Notes: generated by a model from the letters alone, not told the origin. 64,000 bases of DNA from Clostridiales bacterium (GCA_014799665.1 JAAVHP010000012.1:186001-250000); one strand, 5' to 3'. Counted from the first letter of the stretch, positions 16,579-25,762 are shown. A program made the numbers and translations.

Positions 16579-18450
16579 ATGAAAACTTTACAGCAGTTAC
16601 ATGAAATTCGCAATAACCTCAAAGCGACGATAGAAGAACGCCGCGAGGGCGCGATCGTTACGCCCGGGCTTCCGCGTATGCACATTCTTGTTTGCGGCGG
16701 TACCGGTTGTACTTCGGGCAACAGCAAGATAATATACGAGAACTTCAAGTCCGAGCTTGCTGCTCGCGGGCTTGATAAAGAGATCCAGATCATCCTTACC
16801 GGCTGCTTCGGTCTTTGCTCCAAGGGCCCTATCGCGGTCGTTTATCCCGACGGCGCGTTCTACACGCACGTAAAGCCCGAGGACGTTAAAGAGATCGTCG
16901 AACAGCATATCGTAGGCGGCACGCCGGTAGAAAGGCTTCTGCACGCCGAGAAAGATATTCACGGCATTTTGAAGTCGATCAACGACACCGACTTCTACAA
17001 GAGCCAGCGTCGCGTAGTGCTTCGTAACTGCGGCGTTATTGATCCTGAAAACATCGACGAGTACCTTGCGACCGACGGCTACGCCGCTTACGAAAAAGCG
17101 GTCACGACCATGACCCCGCAACAGGTAATCGACGAGATGAAAAAGAGCGGCTTGCGCGGTAGAGGCGGCGCGGGCTTCCCGACGGGCATGAAGTGGCAGT
17201 TCACGCACGACGCGCCCGGCACCGATAAATACGTTGCTTGTAACGCCGACGAGGGCGATCCCGGCGCGTTCATGGACCGTTCGCTTTTGGAAGGCGATCC
17301 GCACGCCGTTATCGAGGCTATGATGATAGCGGGCTATGCGGTAGGCGCCGAGCACGGCGTTATCTACGTTCGTGCCGAATACCCGATAGCCGTTCACCGC
17401 TTGGAAGTTGCTATCAAGCAGGCGAGAGAGTACGGCATACTCGGCGACAATATCATGGGACTTGGCAAGAAGTTCGACTTGGAGCTTCGCTTGGGCGCAG
17501 GCGCGTTTGTCTGCGGCGAGGAGACTGCGCTTTTGAATTCCGCGGAAGGCAAGCGCGGCGAGCCCCGTCAACGCCCGCCGTTCCCGGCTGTCAAAGGCTT
17601 GTTCGGCAAACCCACGCTTATCAATAACGTAGAGACCTACGGCAACGTAGCTCAGATCATTCTCAAAGGCGCCGACTGGTTCGCTTCGGTCGGTACCGAA
17701 AAAAGCAAGGGCACCAAGGTGTTCGCGCTCGGAGGCAAGCTCGAAAACGTCGGTCTTGTCGAGATTCCCATGGGCACGCCTCTCCGCACGATCATCGAGG
17801 ATATCGGCGGCGGCTGCCCCAACGGCAAGAAGTTCAAAGCCGCGCAGACCGGCGGTCCGTCGGGCGGCTGCATTCCCGCGTCGCTTATCGACACGCCTAT
17901 CGACTACGACAACCTTATGGCTATCGGCTCGATGATGGGCAGCGGCGGTCTTATCGTCATGGACGAGGACAACTGCATGGTCGATATCGCCAAGTTCTTC
18001 CTTGAATTCACCGTCGACGAGTCGTGCGGCAAGTGCACGCCTTGCCGTATCGGTAACAAACGCCTTCTCGAAATGCTCGACAAGGTCACCAAGGGCGAAG
18101 CTACGCTCGAAGACCTCGACAAGATGGAAGAACTGTGCTACTACATAAAAGAGAACTCGCTGTGCGGACTCGGTCAGACCGCGCCTAACCCCGTGCTCTC
18201 GACGCTCCGTTATTTCCGCGACGAGTACGAAGCGCACTGCAACGGCAAGTGCCCCGCAGGCGTTTGCAAAGCGCTCGTCAGCTACAAGGTCGATCCCGAG
18301 AAGTGCATAGGCTGCACGATCTGTGCGCGTAACTGCCCCGTCGGCGCTATCAGCGGCACGGTCAAGCAACCGCACGAAATCGATCCCAAGAAGTGCATTA
18401 AGTGCGGCGTTTGCGCCTCTAAGTGCCCGAAGGGTGCTATATCCAAATAA
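16579..18450 (+). CDS. hydB: Bifurcating [FeFe]-hydrogenase subunit B (NuoF-like, FMN/NAD-binding)
   Basis: 623 residues in the order expected for HydB/HndC. An N-terminal thioredoxin-like [2Fe-2S] domain (CGGTGCTSGN, GCFGLCSKGP) is followed by the NuoF core with NADH and FMN motifs (GLRGRGGAGFPTGMKW) and a [4Fe-4S] motif (ESCGKCTPCRIG). The C-terminal ferredoxin domain has two clusters (CIGCTICARNCPVGA and CIKCGVCASKCPKGA). It is the site of NADH exchange in the complex. AAGGAG precedes the ATG. The stop overlaps the left arm of the hairpin element that separates it from hydA. Confidence 0.95.
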   Translation: MKTLQQLHEIRNNLKATIEERREGAIVTPGLPRMHILVCGGTGCTSGNSKIIYENFKSELAARGLDKEIQIILTGCFGLCSKGPIAVVYPDGAFYTHVKPEDVKEIVEQHIVGGTPVERLLHAEKDIHGILKSINDTDFYKSQRRVVLRNCGVIDPENIDEYLATDGYAAYEKAVTTMTPQQVIDEMKKSGLRGRGGAGFPTGMKWQFTHDAPGTDKYVACNADEGDPGAFMDRSLLEGDPHAVIEAMMIAGYAVGAEHGVIYVRAEYPIAVHRLEVAIKQAREYGILGDNIMGLGKKFDLELRLGAGAFVCGEETALLNSAEGKRGEPRQRPPFPAVKGLFGKPTLINNVETYGNVAQIILKGADWFASVGTEKSKGTKVFALGGKLENVGLVEIPMGTPLRTIIEDIGGGCPNGKKFKAAQTGGPSGGCIPASLIDTPIDYDNLMAIGSMMGSGGLIVMDEDNCMVDIAKFFLEFTVDESCGKCTPCRIGNKRLLEMLDKVTKGEATLEDLDKMEELCYYIKENSLCGLGQTAPNPVLSTLRYFRDEYEAHCNGKCPAGVCKALVSYKVDPEKCIGCTICARNCPVGAISGTVKQPHEIDPKKCIKCGVCASKCPKGAISK

Positions 18451-18571
18451 CAGCGTATACATCGTCGTATACGGCGTCAGCCGTCGCGGCGTCTCGGGTC
18501 ATGTAGGTGGGTCTACACTCCCCGTCGCCACCGCTCGGACTTCCTTGTCTACGACGCGTCTACGCAGTTAT
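18447..18571. repeat. Long hairpin element, family E copy 1
   Basis: Imperfect arms (ATAACAGCGTATAC with the complement of its right end at 18571) continue inward around a central TGTAGGTGGGTCTACACT (apex GTAG..CTAC at 18503-18516). The block GGTCATGTAGGTGGG to CCCGTCGC is shared with copy 2 at 25760-25883. It lies inside the hydrogenase operon and includes the hydB stop. Confidence 0.7.
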
Positions 18572-18634
18572 TTCCGTGATATTAATTACATAACCATTAA
18601 ATAGGTTTTCCATAATAGGAGATAATAGAGATAT

Positions 18635-20380
18635 ATGAAAAACGTAAATCTTAAAGTTAACGGCGTACCCGTTACCGTTCCCGAGGGCACGCGTATCCTC
18701 GACGCCGCGATCAAGGCGGGCTTTAAAGTTCCCACGCTTTGCTACATGAAAGACCTTTGCAACGAGAGCAGCTGCCGTATTTGCGTTGTCGAGTTAAAGA
18801 ACAACCGCAAGCTCATGACGGCGTGCTCGACTGTCGTCGCCGAGGGCATGGAAGTTCTTACCAATACGCCCAAGGTCCGCGCTTCGCGCAAGATCACGCT
18901 CGAACTCATGCTCAGCAACCACCACAAGGAATGTTTGAGCTGTGTGCGCAGCGGCAACTGCGAGCTTCAAGCGCTCGCCACCGAGTACGGTTGCGACGCG
19001 GAGAAGTACAGCGGCGCGATGAACTCGTACGACGTGGATAACGTTACCGAGTACCTCGTTCGCGATAATAACAAGTGCATACTTTGCCGTCGCTGCGTTG
19101 CGGCGTGCAACAAGGTTCAGACCGTCGGCGTTATCGACGCGGGCAATCGCGGCTTCGCTACGCGCATAGCCAGCCCGTTCGATAAAAAGCTCGGCGAAGT
19201 GCCGTGCGTTGCTTGCGGACAGTGCATCAACGTTTGCCCGACGGGTGCGCTCAGAGAGAACGACAGCATCGGAGAGGTGGAGAAGCTTCTTGCGGACCCG
19301 ACCAAGACGGTTATCGTCGGTACCGCGCCCGCGGTTCGTGCCGCGCTCGGCGAGGAGTTCGGCTATCCCATCGGCACGGACGTCGAGGGCAAGATGGTCG
19401 CGGCGCTCAAAGCAATCGGCTTTGATAAAGTGTTCGACGTGAACATGACCGCCGACCTTACTATCATGGAAGAGGGCACGGAGTTCTTGTCCAGACTCAA
19501 CGACCCGAATGCCACGCTGCCTATGATCACTTCGTGCAGCCCCGGCTGGATACGCTTTATCGAGTTCAATTATCCCGATCAGCTCGAACACCTGTCGTCG
19601 TGCAAGTCGCCGCAACAGATGTTCGGCGCGGTCATGAAGACGTACTACGCGCAAAAGCTCGGTATCGATCCCAAGAACCTTGCGGTCGTAACCGTTATGC
19701 CGTGCATAGCCAAGAAGTTCGAGATCACGCGCGACGACCAGAACGCGGCGGGCGTGCCCGATATCGACGCGTCCATCACCACGCGCGAGCTTGCACGCAT
19801 GATCAAGAATTACGGTATCGATTTCAAGGCGCTTGATCCCAAGGCTCAGTTCGACGATCCCATCGGTATGGGCAGTACCGCCGGTCTTTTGTTCGGCGCG
19901 ACGGGCGGCGTTATGGAAGCGGCGCTCCGCACGGTTGCCGAGAAGGTGACGGGCGAGAAGCTCGAAAATATCGATTTCAAAGCGGTTCGCGGCGTTAAAG
20001 GCATTAAGGAAGCGACGATCACTGTTGGCGGCAAAACGCTCAATATCGCGGTCGCGAGCGGGCTCGGCAATGCGCGCAAGATCATGGACGATATCAAGGC
20101 GGGCAAGAGCAAGTATCACTTCATCGAGATCATGTGCTGCCCCGGCGGTTGCGTAAACGGCGGCGGTCAGCCTATCGTCAATTCCGAAACGCGTAACCTC
20201 GTCGATATCCGCGCTGCGCGCGCCAAAGTGCTTTACAAGAAGGATAAGAAGGCTGAGATCAGAAAGAGCCACGAGAATCCTATTATGCAAACGCTTTACT
20301 CCGAGTTCTTCGGCGAGCCGAACAGCCATAAGGCGCACGAGATCCTGCATACTTCTTACGTCAAGCGCGATCGTTATTAA
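18635..20380 (+). CDS. hydA: [FeFe]-hydrogenase catalytic subunit A
   Basis: 581 residues. The order is an N-terminal [2Fe-2S] ferredoxin domain (CNESSCRICVVEL), a His/Cys cluster motif (HHKECLSCVRSGNC), two [4Fe-4S] clusters (CILCRRCVAAC, CVACGQCINVCPTGA), then the H-cluster domain. All four H-cluster cysteines are visible: C301 (TSCSPGW), C357 (VMPCIAKK), and C502 and C506 (MCCPGGC). It is therefore expected to be active. Maturases HydEFG are not in the window. TAGGAGATAA precedes the ATG. Confidence 0.97.
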   Translation: MKNVNLKVNGVPVTVPEGTRILDAAIKAGFKVPTLCYMKDLCNESSCRICVVELKNNRKLMTACSTVVAEGMEVLTNTPKVRASRKITLELMLSNHHKECLSCVRSGNCELQALATEYGCDAEKYSGAMNSYDVDNVTEYLVRDNNKCILCRRCVAACNKVQTVGVIDAGNRGFATRIASPFDKKLGEVPCVACGQCINVCPTGALRENDSIGEVEKLLADPTKTVIVGTAPAVRAALGEEFGYPIGTDVEGKMVAALKAIGFDKVFDVNMTADLTIMEEGTEFLSRLNDPNATLPMITSCSPGWIRFIEFNYPDQLEHLSSCKSPQQMFGAVMKTYYAQKLGIDPKNLAVVTVMPCIAKKFEITRDDQNAAGVPDIDASITTRELARMIKNYGIDFKALDPKAQFDDPIGMGSTAGLLFGATGGVMEAALRTVAEKVTGEKLENIDFKAVRGVKGIKEATITVGGKTLNIAVASGLGNARKIMDDIKAGKSKYHFIEIMCCPGGCVNGGGQPIVNSETRNLVDIRAARAKVLYKKDKKAEIRKSHENPIMQTLYSEFFGEPNSHKAHEILHTSYVKRDRY

Positions 20381-20390
20381 TTTTTTCTTC

Positions 20391-20444
20391 CTTCTTGTGA
20401 ACAAGAAGTAGGCGAAGAAACCTACTTCTTTGAAAAGAAGTAGG
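20391..20444 (+). terminator. Tandem hairpins after hydA
   Basis: CTTCTTGT/ACAAGAAG (20391-20408) and CCTACTTCTTT/AAAGAAGTAGG (20421-20444), followed by CAAGAAACTTTT. The second hairpin resembles those at 28813 and 32723, so it belongs to a recurrent terminator-like family. Confidence 0.6.
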
Positions 20445-20504
20445 CAAGAAACTTTTAAGTTTTTAAATGCGTGGTAGTAATACCGCGCATTTCTTTTTGC
20501 CTTA

Positions 20505-20533
20505 TTGACAAATGCCAATCAATTAGATATAAT
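20505..20533 (+). promoter_or_regulatory. Consensus promoter adjoining the metallophosphoesterase start
   Basis: Perfect TTGACA (20505-20510), 17-bp spacer, perfect TATAAT (20528-20533). The predicted start of transcription is at or within 3 nt of the ATG at 20543, so the mRNA would be leaderless or nearly so. Confidence 0.75.
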
Positions 20534-20542
20534 ATATAAACT

Positions 20543-21670
20543 ATGTGGACTATTATTTCTATTGCGGCGGTTTTGGCGGCGGTGGGCGCATTCGCGTATA
20601 TATTCAGTCGAGTATATAACGTCACGCCCGAGTTTAGCGCACTTCCGCCGAAACTGAATAAATCGTTTCGAATCGCGTTATGCTTTGCGTTCGTGTTAGG
20701 GGCGTTCACTGTCGTCGGGCTTATATTTGGCTATCTTAACGCGCTCGTTATTGTTATTCATTTGATAATTTTCGGGCTTATCGTCGATTTGATCGTCTTT
20801 ATCGTGCGCAAGGCGAGCGGCAAACGGTTAAAAACGAAATTCAAATCGTTGATTTCGCTTGCTATTACCATAGTGTATATGGCGATCGCGTTCGTGCTCG
20901 CAAACTGCGTATGGGTAACGCCGTACCATCTCTCTACCGATAAAGAGGTCGGGGATTTGCGTATCGTCATGTTTGCCGACTCGCATATCGGCACGACCTT
21001 CGACGGCGAGGGGCTTAACAAATACATAAATGAAATGAACGAGCTTTCGCCCGATCTGGTGATAATAGCGGGCGATTTTGTGGACGACGATACGAGCCAA
21101 AAGGACATGATAGACGGGTGCGCGGCAGTCGGCAGGCTGAAACCTAAGTACGGAGTGTTCTACGCGTTCGGCAATCACGATAAGGGCTACTACGAGGATT
21201 CCAAACGCGGGTATTCGGGCGCGGACCTTATGGCCGAGCTACAAAAGAATAACGTAACGGTTTTGCAGGACGAAGCGATTTTGATAGACGAAAGGTTCTA
21301 TGTCATAGGCAGACAGGAAGCCGAGGAGAAACGGCGCGGCGCGGGCGATCGCGCGGATATTGCCGATATAGTAAAGGACCTCGATCAAACTAAATACTCG
21401 ATAGTAATAAACCATCAGCCAACCGATTACAAAAACGAGAGCGAAGCAAAAGTCGATCTCGTGCTGTCGGGACATACCCACGGCGGACAGTTCTTTCCGC
21501 TTGGACCGTTCATGAAGCTGTTTAAGCTCAACGACGGGGTATACGGCTACGAGAAAAGGGATAACACCGAATTTATCGTCACGTCGGGTATAGCCGATTG
21601 GGCGTTCAAGTTCAAGACGGGCACCAAGTCAGAGTTTGTGGTTATAGATATAAAGCAAAACGCCGCCTAA
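20543..21670 (+). CDS. Membrane-anchored calcineurin-like metallophosphoesterase
   Basis: 375 residues. Four hydrophobic segments occupy about residues 1-130 and anchor the protein. The catalytic domain, probably outside the membrane, shows the metallophosphoesterase motifs FADSHIG, GDFVDDD, GNHDKGYY, NHQPTD and SGHTHGGQ. It resembles the YkuE/YaeI type, some of which act on lipid or cell-wall phosphates; the substrate here cannot be told. There is no Shine-Dalgarno site, consistent with the promoter lying against the start codon. Confidence 0.88.
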   Translation: MWTIISIAAVLAAVGAFAYIFSRVYNVTPEFSALPPKLNKSFRIALCFAFVLGAFTVVGLIFGYLNALVIVIHLIIFGLIVDLIVFIVRKASGKRLKTKFKSLISLAITIVYMAIAFVLANCVWVTPYHLSTDKEVGDLRIVMFADSHIGTTFDGEGLNKYINEMNELSPDLVIIAGDFVDDDTSQKDMIDGCAAVGRLKPKYGVFYAFGNHDKGYYEDSKRGYSGADLMAELQKNNVTVLQDEAILIDERFYVIGRQEAEEKRRGAGDRADIADIVKDLDQTKYSIVINHQPTDYKNESEAKVDLVLSGHTHGGQFFPLGPFMKLFKLNDGVYGYEKRDNTEFIVTSGIADWAFKFKTGTKSEFVVIDIKQNAA

Positions 21671-21699
21671 ATAAGCCAAAAATAGATTTACCAAAACAG

Positions 21700-21728
21700 T
21701 TGATTTACAGAGCGTTTTGTAGTATAAT
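21700..21728 (+). promoter_or_regulatory. Promoter of yggS-sepF
   Basis: TTGATT (21700-21705), 17-bp spacer, TATAAT (21723-21728). Confidence 0.65.
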
Positions 21729-21749
21729 GATATGAAGGCGGTGTATAGC

Positions 21750-22406
21750 ATGACGGTCGATGTTCTAAAACGGAATATAGAGCAAGTGCAGTCTAATATC
21801 GCGCGAGCTTGTAGCCGTTCGGGGCATAAAGTAACGCTCGTCGCCGCCACTAAAACCGTGCCTGCGGAATTAATAAACGCCGCCGTAGAATTTGGCGTTA
21901 AAAACGTAGGCGAAAACCGTGTTCAGGAGTATATCGAAAAGCGTGATGGCGTTATCGGCGCGTATTGGCACTTTATAGGCACTTTGCAGCGCAATAAGGC
22001 AAAGTACCTTGTAGGTAGCGTCCCGCTCATTCAGTCGGTGAACGACGCCAAGCTCGCCGCCGAAATCGATAGGCTCGCCAAAAAACACGGTATCATTCAG
22101 GACGTTCTTATCGAAGTGAATGCGGCGGGCGAAACCGCCAAAACGGGCGCGGCGATAGAGAGCATAGACGAGCTTATCGCTTACGCTCGGTCGCTCGAAA
22201 ACGTCAGGGTGCGCGGGCTTATGGCAGTGCCGCCCAAGGACGCCGAGCAGTCGGTCTACGACAAGCTGTACTCGATTTTTTCGAGGTACGAAACGACAGA
22301 CTTCGATATTCTGTCGGTCGGCATGAGCGGCGATTACGAAAAGGCGATAGCAAGCGGCAGTAACATGGTCAGGCTCGGCTCGGCGCTTTTCGGCAGCAGG
22401 ACTTAA
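21750..22406 (+). CDS. yggS: YggS/YlmE family PLP homeostasis protein
   Basis: 218-residue single-domain TIM-barrel protein that binds pyridoxal phosphate and buffers its level. The PLP lysine is in VAATKTVPAE; NVGENRVQEY, HFIGTLQRNK and LSVGMSGDYEKAI are family hallmarks. I chose the ATG at 21750 (MTVDVLKRN) because AAGGCGG precedes it; the in-frame ATG at 21732 lies within the transcription start region. sepF follows at once, the same order as ylmE-ylmF of Bacillus. Confidence 0.93.
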   Translation: MTVDVLKRNIEQVQSNIARACSRSGHKVTLVAATKTVPAELINAAVEFGVKNVGENRVQEYIEKRDGVIGAYWHFIGTLQRNKAKYLVGSVPLIQSVNDAKLAAEIDRLAKKHGIIQDVLIEVNAAGETAKTGAAIESIDELIAYARSLENVRVRGLMAVPPKDAEQSVYDKLYSIFSRYETTDFDILSVGMSGDYEKAIASGSNMVRLGSALFGSRT

Positions 22407-22435
22407 AGGTGCAAACGCAAAACAGGAAGGTAAAC

Positions 22436-23068
22436 ATGGCAAACGGAGATTTCTTTGACGCATTCTTGCGGGGGGGCAGTAACTACAACGGCGGCGAACC
22501 CCCGTACTACGAGGATACGCACGACGCGAACGGTAACTATACCGGACCGTCGCGCGGTTTTGCGCCGCAGCAAAATCCGCAGCCGACCACTCCGCCGTAC
22601 TACGGCGCGCAACAGGCTCAGCCGTCGTACACACCGCCACCGCAGCCGCAGTATCAAAACAATGCAACCGGCTACACGCCGCCGCCGACTACGGCGCACC
22701 AACGCACAGAGTACAATCTCGGCAATCCGCCGAGGTTTGCGCAGGTCCCGCCGCCGAATACCAATCCGCAGCCCATTCCGCTGCCTAATGCCAATCAGTA
22801 CATTCCGCCCCAGCTCAACCAAAACTTCGTAGTATACCAGCCGCGCTCTACTGCGGACGTAGAACAGCTTATAGCGTATCTTCGCCGCCGCGAGCCCGCG
22901 CTCGTCGATCTCGACCCGATAGCGGATTCGCCCGACGCACAGCGGCTTATGGACTTCATATCGGGCGCAGCGTACGCGCTAGGCGACGGTGTGCTTACGA
23001 TCCGTCGCAACCTCTTTTTGATCACACCCGACACCATAGACGTTTTGAAACCGGAGAGCGAGAAGTAA
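22436..23068 (+). CDS. sepF: Cell division protein SepF with long disordered N-terminus
   Basis: 210 residues. The C-terminal 80 residues (VVYQPRSTADVEQLIAYLRR to LFLITPDTIDVL) are a SepF domain, which binds FtsZ and tethers it to the membrane. The first 10 or so residues (MANGDFFDAFL) are amphipathic, as expected for the membrane anchor. The linker between is about 110 residues, rich in Pro, Gln, Asn and Tyr, and longer than usual. AGGAAGG precedes the ATG; the in-frame GTG at 22409 has no such site. Confidence 0.9.
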   Translation: MANGDFFDAFLRGGSNYNGGEPPYYEDTHDANGNYTGPSRGFAPQQNPQPTTPPYYGAQQAQPSYTPPPQPQYQNNATGYTPPPTTAHQRTEYNLGNPPRFAQVPPPNTNPQPIPLPNANQYIPPQLNQNFVVYQPRSTADVEQLIAYLRRREPALVDLDPIADSPDAQRLMDFISGAAYALGDGVLTIRRNLFLITPDTIDVLKPESEK

Positions 23069-23071
23069 CAG

Positions 23072-23902
23072 GTGCCAAAAAAATCGTTCAAAAACACCGC
23101 CCAGGTATGTTGGGCGTTTATAAAGCGAATAGCTAAGCACGTATGGGAATATCTCAAAGTCGCAAAGATGGAATGGATAGTCCTTTTAGCCGTTTTTGCT
23201 TTCGACCTTATATCCAAAACGATAGTGGAGCACACGGTTGCGATAAACACCACCGTCGTGGTAATTCCCAAGTTTTTCAATATCCACAGACTTCATAACT
23301 ACGCTGCGGCGTTCGGCGCCGACTTCCTTAAAAGCTGGTTCGGCGATATCGGCGCGCGCATATTTTACAGCGTGTTCGCGGTGGCGGCTTCGGTCGCTTT
23401 CGTGCTCGTGCTCATTCGGCAAAAGGGCAAGAGCCGTTGGTTCCGCGTTGCGATTGCGCTTTTCGTAGCGGGCGCAATGGGTAACTGCATAGACAGAATG
23501 TACCTCGGCTACGTTCGCGACTTTATAGAATTCGAATATTTCGGGCTTACCATTTTCGGCAAAACGACTTGGTACGTGTTCAATATCGCCGACGCCGCGC
23601 TAGTGGTCGGCGTTATTATGATGATCATTTACTTCTTATTCATGATGCGCGATAAGGATAAAGAAGTCAAGCACGCCGAAGTCCAGAGCGTGGAAACGCC
23701 CGCCGCGAGCGAAGAAAATCCCGATAGTAACGCGACTAACGAAACGGACAATGCGGAACCCCACGAGGAAACAAAAGAAACCGAAAACACCGAAGATACC
23801 GAAACGGCAGTCGAAACCGCCGCAACCGTAACCGACGAGAGCGACGCGAGCGGTGAGAATACAACGACAGACGATAAAGACGGAGGCGAGCCTACCGCAT
23901 GA
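23072..23902 (+). CDS. lspA: Lipoprotein signal peptidase II with acidic C-terminal tail
   Basis: LspA cleaves the signal peptide of lipidated prolipoproteins at the membrane; the lipoproteins at 50082-64000 would be substrates. Four membrane helices are visible. The catalytic aspartates are in GNCIDRMYLGYVRDF and FNIADAAL, and HNYAAAFG matches the conserved NxG/A segment. The last 80 residues form an unusual tail almost entirely of Glu, Thr, Asp, Asn and Ala. The start is uncertain: GTG at 23072 with weak SD gives a basic 32-residue extension, while ATG at 23168 (MEWIVLLAV) gives a standard N-terminus. It overlaps the next gene by 4 bp. Confidence 0.92.
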   Translation: MPKKSFKNTAQVCWAFIKRIAKHVWEYLKVAKMEWIVLLAVFAFDLISKTIVEHTVAINTTVVVIPKFFNIHRLHNYAAAFGADFLKSWFGDIGARIFYSVFAVAASVAFVLVLIRQKGKSRWFRVAIALFVAGAMGNCIDRMYLGYVRDFIEFEYFGLTIFGKTTWYVFNIADAALVVGVIMMIIYFLFMMRDKDKEVKHAEVQSVETPAASEENPDSNATNETDNAEPHEETKETENTEDTETAVETAATVTDESDASGENTTTDDKDGGEPTA

Positions 23903-24795
23903 CGACCGTTTACTGCACCGAGGGCGGCGCGCGGCTCGACCTATTTCTCAGCGAAGAAACGGAGTTGACGCGTTCGCACATAAAGAATCTTATCGACGAC
24001 GGCAGGGTATCTATCGGCGGCGTACAAGCATTCAAGGCGGGGCAGACGGTTAAAACAGGCGACGAGGTGACTTTCGACGACGACGTAGCGGTCGTCGATA
24101 TTTTGCCGCAGGAAATTCCGCTCGACGTGGTCTACGAGGACGACGATTTGGCCGTTATAAACAAGCAGCGCGATCTTGTGGTTCACCCCGGCGCGGGAAA
24201 TGCCGACGGCACGCTCGTCAACGCGCTGATGTTCAGGTACGGGGACAAGCTGTCCTCCGCATACGGCAAGGTGCGCGCGGGTATAGTCCACCGCCTCGAT
24301 AAGGACACTACAGGGCTTTTGGTAGTCGCCAAAACCGATTTTGCGCACGCGGCGCTATCCGCGCAGTTTGCCGAGCATTCTGTCAATAAGCTGTACCGCG
24401 CGATAGTTGACGGTATTATCAAGCAGGATAGCGGCGTTATCGACGCGGCGATCGCGCGCGACAAAAAGAACAGGCTGAAAATGGCGGTCGACCGCAACGG
24501 GCGGCACGCCGTAACCGAGTATACTGTGCTCGAACGGTACAAAAATAATTGTTACGTCGAGTTCAAGCTATTAACGGGCAGAACGCACCAAATACGCGTT
24601 CACTGCGCGCATATTCATCACCCCATATCGTGCGATCCGCTCTACGGCGGCACGACCAAGCTAAAAGCAAACGGACAGCTTTTGCATTCCCGCACGCTCG
24701 AATTTACGCACCCACTGTCGGGCGAACGCATGGGCTTTACGGCAAACGAGCCGCCCGATTTTCTGAGCGCGCTTGAAATACTACGCTCTAAATAA
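23899..24795 (+). CDS. RluD-family rRNA pseudouridine synthase
   Basis: 298 residues with an N-terminal S4 RNA-binding domain (RLDLFLSEETELTRSHIKNLI) and a pseudouridine synthase domain. The catalytic Asp is in HRLDKDTTGLLVVAK, and GRTHQIRVH is conserved. The ATG overlaps the lspA stop (ATGA). lspA followed by this gene and then pyr genes is the ancestral Firmicutes order (lspA-ylyB-pyrR-pyrP-pyrB), here without pyrR and pyrP. Exact target uridines cannot be inferred. Confidence 0.93.
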   Translation: MTTVYCTEGGARLDLFLSEETELTRSHIKNLIDDGRVSIGGVQAFKAGQTVKTGDEVTFDDDVAVVDILPQEIPLDVVYEDDDLAVINKQRDLVVHPGAGNADGTLVNALMFRYGDKLSSAYGKVRAGIVHRLDKDTTGLLVVAKTDFAHAALSAQFAEHSVNKLYRAIVDGIIKQDSGVIDAAIARDKKNRLKMAVDRNGRHAVTEYTVLERYKNNCYVEFKLLTGRTHQIRVHCAHIHHPISCDPLYGGTTKLKANGQLLHSRTLEFTHPLSGERMGFTANEPPDFLSALEILRSK

Positions 24796-24847
24796 GCAAT
24801 CGAATGCGCGTAAAATGCGCCGACTATAATCACGTTAAGGAGAAGCA

Positions 24848-25762
24848 ATGTTACGAAAAGATATACTCGGCATTAAGGACTTATCCAAAGCCGAAGTCAA
24901 CGAAATACTGACGACCGCAGAAGTCATGCGCGAGCTTATCGACAAGAACGAACGCTCGACCTCGCTCCGCGGCAAGAACGTTGCCACGCTGTTCTATGAG
25001 AACTCGACGCGCACCAAAAACTCGTTCGAGCTCGCCGCAAAGAACCTCGGCGCGACGACTACGAGTATATCGGTCGCGGCGTCGTCCGTGCAAAAGGGCG
25101 AATCGCTCGTCGATACGGGCAAAACGCTTGACGCGCTCAAAACCGACGTTATAATCATTCGGCACTCGGTTGCGGGCAGTCCGCGGCTTCTCGCCGACAC
25201 GGTAAAGGCGAGCGTTATCAACGCGGGCGACGGTATGCACGAGCACCCGTCACAGGCGCTACTCGACGCGCTCACCGCCAAACGCCGTTTCGGCAATCTC
25301 GGCGGCAAGAAAGTTGTTATAGTAGGCGATATCAAGCATTCGCGCGTGGCGCGCAGCGACGCGTTGCTGTTCAGTATGCTCGGCGCGAGCGTCACCGTGT
25401 GCGCACCGTACTCCCTTCTTCCCGAGGGTATCGACAGCCTCGGCTGCGACGTAGATACCGATTTCAACAGAGCGATAGTCGGCGCGAATATCGTCATACC
25501 GCTGAGAATACAGTTAGAGCGCATGGATCAGGCGTTCTTCTCGTCGGTTGCCGAGTACCACGAGTTCTACGGCGTGAACGAGAAGCGGCTCAGTTCTTGC
25601 GCCGACGACTTTATCGTCATGCACCCCGGACCTATCAACCGCGGCGCGGAGATAGCGGGCGACGTTGCGGACGGCGACAGCAGCCTTATTTTGGAACAGG
25701 TCAGGAACGGTGTGGCGGTGCGCATGGCAATGCTTCAACTTCTGGCGTCCGGGGAGAACTGA
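24848..25762 (+). CDS. pyrB: Aspartate carbamoyltransferase catalytic subunit
   Basis: Joins carbamoyl phosphate and aspartate, the second step of UMP synthesis. Carbamoyl-phosphate loop STRTKNSFELAAKNLGA, the SVQKGESLVDT segment (Ser and Lys from the neighbouring subunit), HPSQALLD and HPGPINRG identify ATCase rather than ornithine transcarbamylase. 304 aa; no regulatory PyrI follows, so it is probably the unregulated trimeric class. AAGGAG precedes the ATG. No room for a pyrR-type attenuator exists in the 52-bp upstream gap, where a TATAAT at 24825 may mark a promoter. Confidence 0.96.
   Translation: MLRKDILGIKDLSKAEVNEILTTAEVMRELIDKNERSTSLRGKNVATLFYENSTRTKNSFELAAKNLGATTTSISVAASSVQKGESLVDTGKTLDALKTDVIIIRHSVAGSPRLLADTVKASVINAGDGMHEHPSQALLDALTAKRRFGNLGGKKVVIVGDIKHSRVARSDALLFSMLGASVTVCAPYSLLPEGIDSLGCDVDTDFNRAIVGANIVIPLRIQLERMDQAFFSSVAEYHEFYGVNEKRLSSCADDFIVMHPGPINRGAEIAGDVADGDSSLILEQVRNGVAVRMAMLQLLASGEN

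Noticed and set aside
16597..18462. 621-aa open frame opposite hydB
   Set aside because: Shadow of the conserved hydB gene, with no family match.
22409..22435. GTG start for sepF giving nine extra residues
   Set aside because: AGGAAGG points to the ATG at 22436 and the amphipathic SepF N-terminus begins there.
24796..24847. PyrR-type attenuator before pyrB
   Set aside because: The gap is 52 bp with no terminator/antiterminator pairing.
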